This document shows positions 25,063 to 33,266 of a DNA stretch of 64,000 bases, one piece after another. Where the stretch lies: assembly GCF_000299035.1 (NCBI RefSeq), contig NZ_JH921517.1, positions 1,105,317-1,169,316 on the forward strand, in the 5' to 3' direction. The position numbers and the translations under genes are program-made. The stretch is from Bacillus bingmayongensis (GTDB lineage Bacteria > Bacillota > Bacilli > Bacillales > Bacillaceae_G). Within the stretch, counting starts at the first letter, position 1. Every line of letters starts with the position of its first letter. The notes below the pieces were generated by a model. That model was not told the origin of the DNA. It saw only the letters and a program-made list of their open reading frames with translations, and did no database searches.

Positions 25063-25973
25063 AAGTTGGCGTTATTATGGGAGGCGTGTCCTCTGAAAAA
25101 CAAGTGTCCCTCATGACGGGGGAAGAAATGATTGCGCATTTGGATAAGAGTAAGTATGAAATAGTGCCTATTACATTAAATAATAAAAAAGAGCTTGTTG
25201 AAAAGGGAAGTAATGTTGATATTGCATTGTTAGCACTTCATGGAGAATATGGGGAGGACGGTACGATTCAGGGTACACTGGAAACGCTAGGTGTTCCATA
25301 TACCGGAAGTGGCATGCTATCAAGCGGTATTTGTATGGATAAAAATATTTCAAAAAAAATGATTCGTTATGAGGGTATTCAAACACCAGATTGGATTCAT
25401 CTTTCAAATAGGGAAGAGCTTCAGTTTGAGGAAATAGATAAAATGGGGTATCCGTTAGTGGTAAAACCAAATTCAGGTGGTTCGAGTGTAGGGGTAAAGA
25501 TTGTATATGATAAGGAGTCTTTACTTTCTTCTCTTGAAGATGTATTCAAATGGGATGCTGAAGTAGTGATTGAAAAATATATAAAGGGCGAAGAAATTAC
25601 ATGTTCTATTTTGGATGGAGAGCTTTTACCAATCATTTCGATTCAACATACGGCTGAAATTTTTGATTATCATGCGAAATACGATGATGTTGCTACGATT
25701 GAAGAGGTTGTAGAACTTCCGGTTACAACACATGAACGTGTAACTGAAGCTGCAATGACTTGCTATAGAGCATTAAAATGCAGTGTATATGCTAGAGTGG
25801 ATATGATTATAAAAGATGGAATCCCGTATGTGATGGAAGTGAATACATTGCCGGGGATGACAAAAAATAGCTTGCTGCCTAAAAGCGCCCATGCGGCGGG
25901 AATCTCTTATAATAAACTGCTGGATATGATTATTGAAACCTCCTTACAGGTTAGAAGGAGCGAAGGTTTTTAA
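25059..25973 (+). CDS. ddl: D-alanine-D-alanine ligase
   Basis: A 304-aa ATP-grasp ligase making D-Ala-D-Ala for peptidoglycan precursors. Visible are the N-terminal GVIMGGVSSEKQVSLMTG loop, LALHGEYGEDGTIQG, the ATP-binding VVKPNSGGSSVGVKI, the EEITCSIL region and the metal site VMEVNTLPGMTKNSLLP. The omega-loop reads DYHAKYDDV with Tyr at the specificity position, as expected of D-Ala-D-Ala enzymes and unlike VanA-type D-lactate ligases. It starts within the MocR stop (ATGA). B. cereus-group genomes usually carry another ddl elsewhere, so this may be the regulated paralogue. Confidence 0.95.
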   Translation: MKVGVIMGGVSSEKQVSLMTGEEMIAHLDKSKYEIVPITLNNKKELVEKGSNVDIALLALHGEYGEDGTIQGTLETLGVPYTGSGMLSSGICMDKNISKKMIRYEGIQTPDWIHLSNREELQFEEIDKMGYPLVVKPNSGGSSVGVKIVYDKESLLSSLEDVFKWDAEVVIEKYIKGEEITCSILDGELLPIISIQHTAEIFDYHAKYDDVATIEEVVELPVTTHERVTEAAMTCYRALKCSVYARVDMIIKDGIPYVMEVNTLPGMTKNSLLPKSAHAAGISYNKLLDMIIETSLQVRRSEGF

Positions 25974-26289
25974 TAGCGTTAATACTGTTTAAACGCGATT
26001 TATAAACTGAAAATTACGATAAAATTATTATTTTTAGTTACTCAGTTTATGTAGGTCCATGTGGATACAAAAAGTTTCTGATAGTTGTATGAACAAAAAA
26101 GTATCTCGTTTTTTCTATCATTCGCTAAATATATAAGATTATTGAAAAGGATAATAAATAAAAATTCTATGCTCATATATTTTTTCTAACACGTAAATCG
26201 GATGACGGTGTAGTTAATTTAGAAATTGTACCGAAATTTTGTGTTGGAAAATGTAAAAATACTATGATTACACCTAGGGGGAATTATGC
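25974..26289. other. Intergenic region between ddl and the aminotransferase gene
   Basis: About 315 bases, AT-rich, with no recognisable coding sequence and no clear terminator. It presumably contains the aminotransferase promoter. Confidence 0.4.
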
Positions 26290-27504
26290 ATGACCGATTG
26301 GTTTCAATTAGATAAAGAATATGTAATGTCTGCGTATCAACGCATGCCGGTTGCTATAGAAAAGGGAGAAGGTTGTAAGCTTTATGATGTGAATGGTAAA
26401 GAATATCTGGATTTATTTTCTGGTGTAGGAGTGAATATATTAGGTTACAATCATCCTAATCTTATAAAAGCTACCTTTGAACAAAGTACGAGATGTTTAC
26501 ATCTTCCCTTTCATTTCTTAAACCCAGCAGCTATTGAATACGCACAAAAATTAGTGGAACATTCTTTAAAGGATGGGAAAGTCTATTATACAACCTCTGG
26601 TGCGGAGGCTACTGAGGCAACCTTAAAATTGATCCACAAGTACAGACAGATAACAAACCAAGAACGTGATGGTGTGATTGTACTTAAAGAAAGCTTTCAC
26701 GGACGTACATTAGGTGCTCTTCACTTTACAAGACAAGAAAGTATATATCAAAATTTTCCACGCACGTCTATTCCTGTATATGAAGTGGAACGAGAAAATT
26801 TAGAGGAATTAGAAAGAACGATACGCAAGGAAAATCCAATTGCTATTATGCTAGAGCCAGTATTAGGAAGCGGTGGGATATTCCCTTTGTCGGGTGAGTA
26901 TTTAAAAGGTGTTGAAGAGCTTTGTAGACAGTATAATATGTTATTTATTGTTGACGAAGTACAAAGTGGTATAGGGAGAACTGGAAAATTGTTTGCTTAT
27001 CAGCATTTTGATATTACACCTGATATAATTCAATTTGGTAAAGGAGCGGGAGGTGGTACACCGTTAGGAGGGATAATAGTAGGTTCACGACTTTATGATA
27101 TATTCTCACCAGGTGATCATGGAACAACATTTGCACATTCACCGATTGGTACAGCTTTAGGTTTAGCTGTATTAAAAACATTAATTGACGATGGTTTAAT
27201 GGAAAAGTCTTATGAAATGTCACTATATTTAAATACTAAACTTCAAGAAATTCAGAAGGAAAACCCTTATCTCATAAAAGAAGTACGTCATTGTGGGATG
27301 ATGTTTGGAATTAGTATTCATGATACGAATGAATACGTAAAAAAACTGCAATTAGAATTATTAGATAAAGGAATGTTAGTTGATGTTACGCAAGGGAATG
27401 TTATTCGTTTACTCCCGCCTTATATTATTTCAAAAGAAGAAATCGATGAATTTATGTATCAGTTTACTTCTTGTATCTCGAAGTCAGTTGCATTGATAAG
27501 CTAA
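26290..27504 (+). CDS. Class III aminotransferase (ArgD/GabT-like)
   Basis: A 404-aa PLP enzyme of the omega-aminotransferase group. The conserved blocks are YLDLFSGVGVNILGYNHP, YYTTSGAEATEATLKL, SFHGRTLGALHFT, and IVDEVQSGIGRTGKLFAYQH. The PLP lysine lies in IIQFGKGAGGGTPLGGI, with THFAHS-type FAHSPIGTA after it. Acetylornithine, ornithine or 4-aminobutyrate transamination are all possible. It is preceded by GGGGGAATT and stands in its own transcription unit after ddl; no arginine genes are nearby. Confidence 0.88.
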   Translation: MTDWFQLDKEYVMSAYQRMPVAIEKGEGCKLYDVNGKEYLDLFSGVGVNILGYNHPNLIKATFEQSTRCLHLPFHFLNPAAIEYAQKLVEHSLKDGKVYYTTSGAEATEATLKLIHKYRQITNQERDGVIVLKESFHGRTLGALHFTRQESIYQNFPRTSIPVYEVERENLEELERTIRKENPIAIMLEPVLGSGGIFPLSGEYLKGVEELCRQYNMLFIVDEVQSGIGRTGKLFAYQHFDITPDIIQFGKGAGGGTPLGGIIVGSRLYDIFSPGDHGTTFAHSPIGTALGLAVLKTLIDDGLMEKSYEMSLYLNTKLQEIQKENPYLIKEVRHCGMMFGISIHDTNEYVKKLQLELLDKGMLVDVTQGNVIRLLPPYIISKEEIDEFMYQFTSCISKSVALIS

Positions 27505-27552
27505 TTGTTCTTCTATTTACGATTGTGACGTTTGAATAAAGTCGTACTGTTA

Positions 27553-27597
27553 TATCCCTTTAGCTATTATTTTAGTTAAAGGGTATTTATTTTTTGA
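27553..27597 (+). terminator. Rho-independent terminator
   Basis: CCCTTTA and TAAAGGG pair around a 14-base loop, followed by a T-rich tract, 50 bases after the aminotransferase stop. Confidence 0.65.
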
Positions 27598-27720
27598 TGA
27601 AAGGTATTGAACAGAAGAATAGAGTGTTTTGATTCATCTTTTTTCATACACTCGAACCCTACAGTAAATTTACGATTTGATACTCTGGCAAGTACGAATG
27701 AATGAAGAGAAGGTGTTCAT

Positions 27721-28128
27721 ATGAGTAATCCAAAGCATTATGTTTCAGCGGGGGTAGTTGTTGTAAACGATGAAGGAAAGATCCTGTTAATTCGTGGCCC
27801 GCGTAGGGGTTGGGAGCAACCAGGAGGGCAGGTTGAAGCAGGGGAATCTATTCAAGATGCTGCTATAAGAGAAGTGAAAGAAGAAACAGGAATTGATATT
27901 CATGTGACGAGGTTTTGTGGTATATATCAAAATCTAAGTTCAGGTGTTTGTGCGACTTGTTGGCTAGCAAAACCGATAGGTGGTAAGTTGGAAACAAGTA
28001 ATGAGAGTTTAGAAGTCGGATTCTTTAAGGTTGAAGAGGCATTACAGATGGTTACATGGTCAAATTTTAAAGAGAGAATCGTAAAAAGTTTAGATGAAAA
28101 AGAGCAACCGTTTTTTGTAGCGTTTTAA
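27721..28128 (+). CDS. Nudix hydrolase
   Basis: A 135-aa Nudix protein. The Nudix box GQVEAGESIQDAAIREVKEE, followed by TGI, fits GX5EX7REUXEEXGU exactly, with the catalytic Glu residues in REVKEE. Family members hydrolyse nucleoside diphosphates linked to X, such as oxidised nucleotides or ADP-ribose. Substrate unknown. GAGAAGGTG precedes the ATG and a strong terminator follows. Confidence 0.93.
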   Translation: MSNPKHYVSAGVVVVNDEGKILLIRGPRRGWEQPGGQVEAGESIQDAAIREVKEETGIDIHVTRFCGIYQNLSSGVCATCWLAKPIGGKLETSNESLEVGFFKVEEALQMVTWSNFKERIVKSLDEKEQPFFVAF

Positions 28129-28213
28129 TTATATCCAAAACCTAGAGTAGAAAGAACGTAAAATATAGGTGTAGAGAGTTTTGAGATATACAATTCCGTT
28201 TGATGAAATGATA

Positions 28214-28248
28214 AAAAACGAGAAATCGATCAATTCTCGTTTTTTTTA
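28214..28248 (+). terminator. Rho-independent terminator
   Basis: AAAAACGAGAA and TTCTCGTTTTTTTT with a 9-base loop, after the Nudix gene. Confidence 0.8.
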
Positions 28249-28335
28249 TTGGAAAAAATAGATCTTTATCATGTGTAATTTTTATTCATGAAATTATATT
28301 TCATTTTTTCTTACAGGATATGTTTAATCGCCTTT

Positions 28336-28800
28336 TCATGATTGAACCTGATTGTTTTTTATAGGTTCATATGTTTTATCTATTATTAAATTATAAGTAA
28401 GACCAAGTAATACTAAAAACCCACCAATCATTTTATCAATAGACACATCGCCTGAATTGAAAAAATCAATCAAAACTCCCGTAAATAATTGTCCTATAAA
28501 AATTAGCAATGTTAAATAAAAAGATGATATTTTAGGAGTAATATAGTTTGATAATACAATTACAATAACACCTACTAATCCCCCTAAATAGACTACAAAT
28601 GGTATAGATTGTAATGTTGTATTTGATATGTGAAGAGATTCATTGCTAAAGAGTAAAAATAAAAAAGAAAAAAACAGTCCCGTAATATAATTAAAAAATG
28701 TCCCTTGGAAAATTCCGATCTTTGCTGCTAAGTTAGCATTAATAATTCTTGCAACTACAATGGAAATTCCAGCTAAAATGGCAATACAAATATATAACAT
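28336..28800 (-). CDS. DMT transporter subunit, DUF606 family
   Basis: A 154-aa membrane protein with five hydrophobic segments, of the DUF606 (YdcZ-like) branch of the drug/metabolite transporters. These are half-size proteins that come in pairs. ATG 28800 is chosen because GGAGG lies eight bases before it; the ATG at 28815 contains that ribosome binding site. The partner gene ends 15 bases upstream. The cargo is unknown. Confidence 0.85.
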   Translation of the reverse strand: MLYICIAILAGISIVVARIINANLAAKIGIFQGTFFNYITGLFFSFLFLLFSNESLHISNTTLQSIPFVVYLGGLVGVIVIVLSNYITPKISSFYLTLLIFIGQLFTGVLIDFFNSGDVSIDKMIGGFLVLLGLTYNLIIDKTYEPIKNNQVQS

Positions 28801-28814
28801 AGTTCCATCCTCCA

Positions 28815-29237
28815 TTAAAAAATAGTCATTACAACAATTCCTGAAGAAATCAGCAGTAATCCAAAGATTTTTTTCTTTTCAAATTTCACGACCTTCATAC
28901 CTAATAAGCCGAAATGATCAATAATAATAGATGAAACAGATTGCCCAAGTAAACTTAAAGCGATGGTGATAGAAACGCCAAGTGCTGAAAAGCTTATATT
29001 ACTAAACAATACAGTAAATACACCGATGGCCCCTGCGCTATAAAGATAAAGTGGTATCCCTTTTTGTATACGAAGTTTGGATTTGCTAGCGAGTAAAACA
29101 ATGACAATGGCAACTAACCCAACAATATGAATCATTACACTAGACATATAGTTACCTGTTATTTCAGATAAGATCCCATTTAAAGGAATCATAATGGCGA
29201 TGAAAGCACCTATAATAATTGAGAGTAAATTATACAA
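28815..29237 (-). CDS. DMT transporter subunit, DUF606 family, first of pair
   Basis: A 140-aa DUF606 protein (LLSIIIGAFIAIMIPLNGIL, then SYMSS-like and ALSLLGQSVSSIIIDHFG), with five predicted membrane segments. Pairs of such short proteins are thought to assemble as an antiparallel heterodimer, like paired SMR pumps. ATG 29237 follows AAGGGGGAAA. It faces a Crp/Fnr gene across a palindromic site and is probably its target. Confidence 0.85.
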   Translation of the reverse strand: MYNLLSIIIGAFIAIMIPLNGILSEITGNYMSSVMIHIVGLVAIVIVLLASKSKLRIQKGIPLYLYSAGAIGVFTVLFSNISFSALGVSITIALSLLGQSVSSIIIDHFGLLGMKVVKFEKKKIFGLLLISSGIVVMTIF

Positions 29238-29292
29238 TGACGTTTCCCCCTTACAAATTTATATGTAATGTATCATGATTAAATGGTGAGCT

Positions 29293-29312
29293 ACTATGAC
29301 ATATGTCATAGT
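29293..29312. promoter_or_regulatory. 20-bp perfect palindrome, probable Crp/Fnr-type operator
   Basis: ACTATGACATATGTCATAGT is entirely self-complementary, with TGACA half-sites like Crp/Fnr/PrfA boxes. A TATAAT hexamer at 29332-29337 would place the palindrome centre about 41.5 bases before the start point, the class II activator position for the Crp/Fnr gene. Confidence 0.7.
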
Positions 29313-29365
29313 GAAAGGAAGAAATTTTCTTTATAATTAAAAAGAGCTATAGAGGCGGGAGATGT

Positions 29366-30058
29366 ATGAAAAAAATATGTAATTTTTATAAGTTAGATGA
29401 TTATGTGCAAAAAAATAAAATCGAATCATTTTTTAGTAATGACATGAAATCATATATGGAACTATTACTATTTAAAAAGAATGAACATATTTGTAAGGAG
29501 AATGAAGATATTCACTATTTATATTTCTTTGTTGAGGGGAAGGCAAAGGCATATAACACATTAAGTAATGGGAAATCGGTATTATTATGTTTTTATGACG
29601 GATTGCAAATATTAGGAGATGTAGAATTAATCCACTCTCAAAAAACAGCTTCGAATGTACAAGTAATGGTAGATTCTTATTGCATTGGAATTCCTTTAGA
29701 AAAAGTTAGAGAACAATTGCTCCAGGATGCAACCTTTTTACGATATATTTGTGGCTCTTTATCTCAGAAGTTAAATAGACTTTCAAAAAACAGTACGATA
29801 AATTTACTGTATCCTCTAGAGAATAGACTAGCAAGTTACATTCTTGCCACTGGAGAAAGCCTTACTCATAACGAACAAAGAATTATATTTACTGGGAATT
29901 TAACTGAAACGTCGGAATTGTTAGGAACAAGTTATAGACACTTATTACGAACATTAAATATCCTTTGTGATAAAAGCGTAATAAGAAAGAATGACGGGAA
30001 CTTTGAAGTGATAAATATAGATTATTTAAAAGAGCTTGGGGCGGATGTTTATAAATAG
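29366..30058 (+). CDS. Crp/Fnr-family transcriptional regulator
   Basis: A 230-aa protein. The N-terminal cNMP-binding-like beta-barrel spans about residues 28-115 (LYFFVEGKAKAYNTLSNGKS, GDVELIHS). A long dimer helix follows, then a C-terminal winged helix with recognition segment LTETSELLGTSYRHLLRTL. It lacks the Cys cluster of Fnr and the RxS cAMP motif of Crp, so the signal is unknown; YeiL-like proteins are similar. Divergent from the DUF606 pair with a palindromic operator between them. Confidence 0.9.
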   Translation: MKKICNFYKLDDYVQKNKIESFFSNDMKSYMELLLFKKNEHICKENEDIHYLYFFVEGKAKAYNTLSNGKSVLLCFYDGLQILGDVELIHSQKTASNVQVMVDSYCIGIPLEKVREQLLQDATFLRYICGSLSQKLNRLSKNSTINLLYPLENRLASYILATGESLTHNEQRIIFTGNLTETSELLGTSYRHLLRTLNILCDKSVIRKNDGNFEVINIDYLKELGADVYK

Positions 30059-30156
30059 AAGAAATAGAAAAGTAGGTTTGTAGTAGAATTTCAATAAGAT
30101 AATAAAAATGAAGTTACTTAAAGAATATTTTTAAATTATTATATCGAATTTTAAAG

Positions 30157-30207
30157 CACAATCTTGATGATGAAATAGGTTCTTATCACTAAGATTGTGT
30201 TTTTTTA
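30157..30207 (+). terminator. Terminator after the Crp/Fnr gene
   Basis: CACAATCTT and AAGATTGTG pair over 9 bases with a long loop, followed by T7. Confidence 0.6.
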
Positions 30208-30274
30208 TATTTACATATTGAGTAGAAAAAGAATTGTTTTCCTTGATTTGTAAAAAGAAAGTTTATATGATTGA

Positions 30275-30316
30275 ATCAAACATATGAACATATGAACAAT
30301 TATTCATATGTTTGAT
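30275..30316. promoter_or_regulatory. 14-bp perfect inverted repeat upstream of the flavoprotein gene
   Basis: ATCAAACATATGAA and TTCATATGTTTGAT are exact complements separated by 14 bases, ending 22 bases before ATG 30338. It may be an operator or a leader hairpin. The spacer contains a third CATATGAA half-site. Confidence 0.6.
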
Positions 30317-30337
30317 GATAAAAAGGAGGATGAAAAG

Positions 30338-31410
30338 ATGCTAGATGTAATTATAATAGGAGCTGGTCAAGCAGGCCTAGCTATGGGATATTATTTGCAG
30401 CAAGGAAACTATAACTTTGTCCTATTAGATGGAGAAAAGAGAATTGGTGATTCATGGAGGAATCGATATGATTCTTTACAATTGTTTACACCAAGAGCTT
30501 ATAGTGCATTGCCAGGTATGAGGCTAGAGGGAAACCAAAATGAATTTCCTACTAAAGATGAAATTGCGAATTATTTAGAAGCGTATGGTATGCACAGCGT
30601 TTTTCTTTACCAGTGAGTCTACATACAAATGTTTTCAAAATAAGAAAATCGGGGAATGAGTTTGAGGTGTATACTCTTAAAGAAGTGTTACGATCTAAAC
30701 GAGTTATTATCGCATCAGGTGCTTTTCAGAGGCCTTTCATTCCTTCCATTTCTCAAAACCTGTCCAATGAACTTTTTCAAATTCATTCTTCACAATATCA
30801 ATTTCCAAAACAAATCCCAGACGGACCAGTTCTTATAGTAGGAGGGGGGAATTCTGGTACACAAATCGCAGTAGAACTTGCGCAGTCTCGTGAAGTTACG
30901 ATTGGAGTGAGCCATCCACTTTCTTTTTTGCCACTCAAAATAATGGGGAAAAGTATTTTTGCTTGGCTTGAGAAAATAGGTCTATTATATGCTGGAACCG
31001 ATACAAGGCGGGGAAGATGGTTTCAGAAGCGGAAAGATCCTATATTTGGTTTTGAATGTAGGGAGCTTATTCGTAATGGAGTAATAATTGTAAAGCCAAA
31101 GGTAGTAAGTGTAATGCAGAATAAAATAGTATTTTCAGATGGTAGTACATGTAATTTCAAAAATATAGTATGGTCTACAGGGTTCATACCAAATTATGAG
31201 TGGATTGAAGTAGAAGGTGTAGTTAATCAAGCAGGATTACCCATTCATACAAGAGGTGTTAGCGGGGTGCAAGGGTTATACTATATTGGGTTACCGTGGC
31301 AACATCAAAGAGGATCAGCGCTTCTTTGTGGTGTAGGCCGAGATGCAGAATTTTTATTTTCAATTATTCAAAAAGAAGATTCAATGTTTAATAAAAGAAT
31401 AAAAAAATAG
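30338..31410 (+). pseudogene. Frameshifted CzcO-like flavin monooxygenase
   Basis: Two overlapping frames encode one protein. The first (30338-30616) holds the FAD motif VIIIGAGQAGLAMGYYLQQG and continues to ANYLEAYGMHS. The second picks up at about 30600 with LPVSLHTNVFKIRKSG and includes the NADP motif LIVGGGNSGTQIAVELAQS and the C-terminal VWSTGFIPNYEW. A single-base deletion near 30600 (in the T5 run) explains the break. The FAD and NADP domains are otherwise well preserved, so this is a recent inactivation or a sequencing error. ATG 30338 has AAAAGGAGG eight bases upstream. Confidence 0.88.
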
Positions 31411-31433
31411 ATCGGTAGCAAATCCTACCGATC
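31410..31433. terminator. Hairpin after the flavoprotein gene
   Basis: GATCGGTAG and CTACCGATC form a perfect 9-bp stem. The T-run lies on the minus-strand side, so it terminates better from the right. Confidence 0.55.
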
Positions 31434-31747
31434 GACTATATGTACATGAATTAGGAGAGGCCAAACTTTTATTAAATTCATTATAATTCATTCTAATGAA
31501 TGCGAAAACTAAAAAGTGACCTTTATATGTTGAGAAAGTTTTTTTGTACTGGAATATATGGAACATCAAGAATATTGTATGTGTAGTAGTCTGTATCATA
31601 GAAATTTTATAGAAAAACTTTAGAGAATACTAATACTATATTTTATATTCTTTTGAAATAAATTATGATAGATTTATAATATATACATATTTATGAAACT
31701 GTGTAAAAAAATGTTTTTACTCCTATCAATAGAGAGAGGGATATAAT

Positions 31748-31924
31748 ATGAAATTTGATGATCGACGTTTACTTGGAATTCGCTTGGGTTCTTTACTTAT
31801 AACGGAAGAGAATCAATATTTAGTAATAAAGAAAAAAGAACATTATTCGTTATTAAACATTGAATCTTTAGAGTGTACACCTCTTGAAGTATCATTGGAG
31901 CATCTCGAAGAAATGCTCCAATGA
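31748..31924 (+). CDS. 58-aa ORF ending inside an inverted duplication
   Basis: ATG 31748 follows GAGAGAGGGATAT and opens a hydrophilic protein (DDRRLLGIRLGSLLITEENQ). Its last codons fall in a 21-bp perfect inverted repeat (31883-31933). Right of the repeat another short frame, MILQESIKEIIAPEHLKIVA, starts within the second arm. The two frames may be parts of one older gene split by the inverted duplication. No family was recognised. Confidence 0.45.
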   Translation: MKFDDRRLLGIRLGSLLITEENQYLVIKKKEHYSLLNIESLECTPLEVSLEHLEEMLQ

Positions 31925-31933
31925 TACTTCAAG
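31883..31933. repeat. 21-bp perfect inverted repeat
   Basis: 31883-31903 (core GAAGTATCATTGGAGCAT) is the exact complement of 31913-31933 with a 9-base loop. There is no T-run after it, so it is not a normal terminator. Confidence 0.8.
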
Positions 31934-32190
31934 AAAGTATAAAGGAAATCATTGCACCGGAGCATTTGAAAATTGTGGCTAAAAATATTATATAAAGCAA
32001 AAGAAAATTATAAAGAAATGTTACTGTTGGAATAAAAAATGGAAAGCAGACAGTTAGTTTTTATTATAAATCAAGATATTTTTTGATAAAAAAGAAAGAC
32101 CTATAATGCTGTACATCACATAAGGAAAGAGAGATAGTCATTTGCATATTAGTTTACATGCCGATTCGTCTAAATAGTTAGAGCTATAGA
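31934..32190. other. Non-coding stretch
   Basis: Apart from the short frame noted at 31921-31995, no gene is seen before the terminator at 32191. Confidence 0.35.
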
Positions 32191-32217
32191 AAAGCTAGCA
32201 TTTTGCTAGCTTTTTTA
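32191..32217. terminator. Rho-independent terminator
   Basis: AAAGCTAGC and GCTAGCTTT with a 5-base loop and T6. Confidence 0.8.
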
Positions 32218-32257
32218 TAATCATCTATGAATAGGTGGGAATTGTCATTGAATTGTC

Positions 32258-32749
32258 CTATAGCTCTAACAGTGTAACAATCTCTCCAATAATTCCTTCA
32301 TTTTGATGAACACCTAAATCTGAGTTTGTCATAATGACAGCGCCAGTACCTCTATGTGGATAGGAAATCATTAAGCATTGAAAGCCAACACCCCAGCCAA
32401 GTGAGGAAATTTCTATTTCTTGATTTGAGTTATCAAGAAATACACCTAATCCAGTCCACTGTGAACAACCTTGAGAAGAAATCATTTCTTTAATTATTTT
32501 GGGAGAAAGACCGAGCTTACTATTGCCTTGCAAAGAATGGATGATTTCCATTACTAAAGCGGCTAAATCTGTTGGAGTTGACCAAATTCCTGCAGCAGCC
32601 GAATATGGATAGAATGGATACTTCCCATCTACTACATTTCCGTCCTTATTGTGCCCACAAGCAAAGCGATCATTTGTAATATTTTGTTTAGGACCTTCTA
32701 GTGTACTGTTACTCATATGTAAAGGTTCAAATATTAACTCTTGTAACAA
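32258..32749 (-). pseudogene. C-terminal fragment of a beta-lactamase-family serine hydrolase
   Basis: The 163 residues left resemble the C-terminal half of class C beta-lactamase/CubicO esterases: IFEPLHMSNSTLEGP, the YSAAAGIWSTPTDLAALVME segment and the SLGWGVGFQCLM region. The N-terminal part with SxxK and the YxN motif is missing. The frame runs straight into the right end of an IS200/IS605 remnant at 32754 with no start codon or ribosome binding site at the junction. The insertion or a linked deletion removed the 5' half. Confidence 0.8.
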
Positions 32750-32753
32750 TAGA

Positions 32754-33205
32754 GTGAACTACTCACCACTTAGCTTCGCTTGAAGTGGGAGCTTCTTGGG
32801 AAGAGAGTATACTTGTTAGCGTATTTCTTTACTAACAGCGGTTTCTCTTATTTACCAAGCTATCCCCGTAGTTCCTACGGTTCGTGATTGTTATACGAAA
32901 ATACCAGTTTCTGTTCTTGGTGAGAACCCACCGCATTTTAGCGATTGTGACTGTCTTACCATACCAACGTCAAGGCTTGGTTTTCGCTCGTTTGGTATGG
33001 GGCAAGTTGATTGAAGATTTTACAATACGAATCTTTTCTCGTATCAACCTCTTATCTTCAGTTTTCAAAGAACAATCTGTATACGTATAGTTTACGATAG
33101 CGCAATGAGAGATTTCAATTACTTTGGCTGACGCCAACCGAAAATTCATCTCCCACTTATCGTTGAGCTACGCCCTTCACACGATTGAAGTGAGAGAATT
33201 CTTTT
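32754..33205 (-). mobile_element. tnpB-less IS200/IS605-type remnant with candidate guide-RNA end
   Basis: Read on the minus strand, the last 150 bases contain hairpins and the end CTCCCACTTCAAGCGAAGC then TAAGTGGTGAGTAGTTCAC. This is the style of right end seen in IS605/IS1341 elements of Bacillus. The other side carries the matching CTCTCACTTCAATCG block. No tnpA or tnpB frame fits in 450 bases, so it is an internally deleted or MITE-type derivative. In TnpB systems this right end is transcribed as the omega RNA, and the guide is the adjoining host DNA, here the truncated hydrolase gene. Family assignment is by resemblance. Confidence 0.6.
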
Positions 33206-33218
33206 CGGAAACCTAGTT

Positions 33219-33252
33219 AAAAAGAGCCCCAATTGACTGGGGCTCTTTTTTG
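33219..33252. terminator. Bidirectional terminator
   Basis: AAAAAGAGCCCC and GGGGCTCTTTTTT form a strong 12-bp stem, directly downstream of the spore-surface gene on the minus strand. Confidence 0.9.
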
Positions 33253-33266
33253 CAGAACATATTTTT

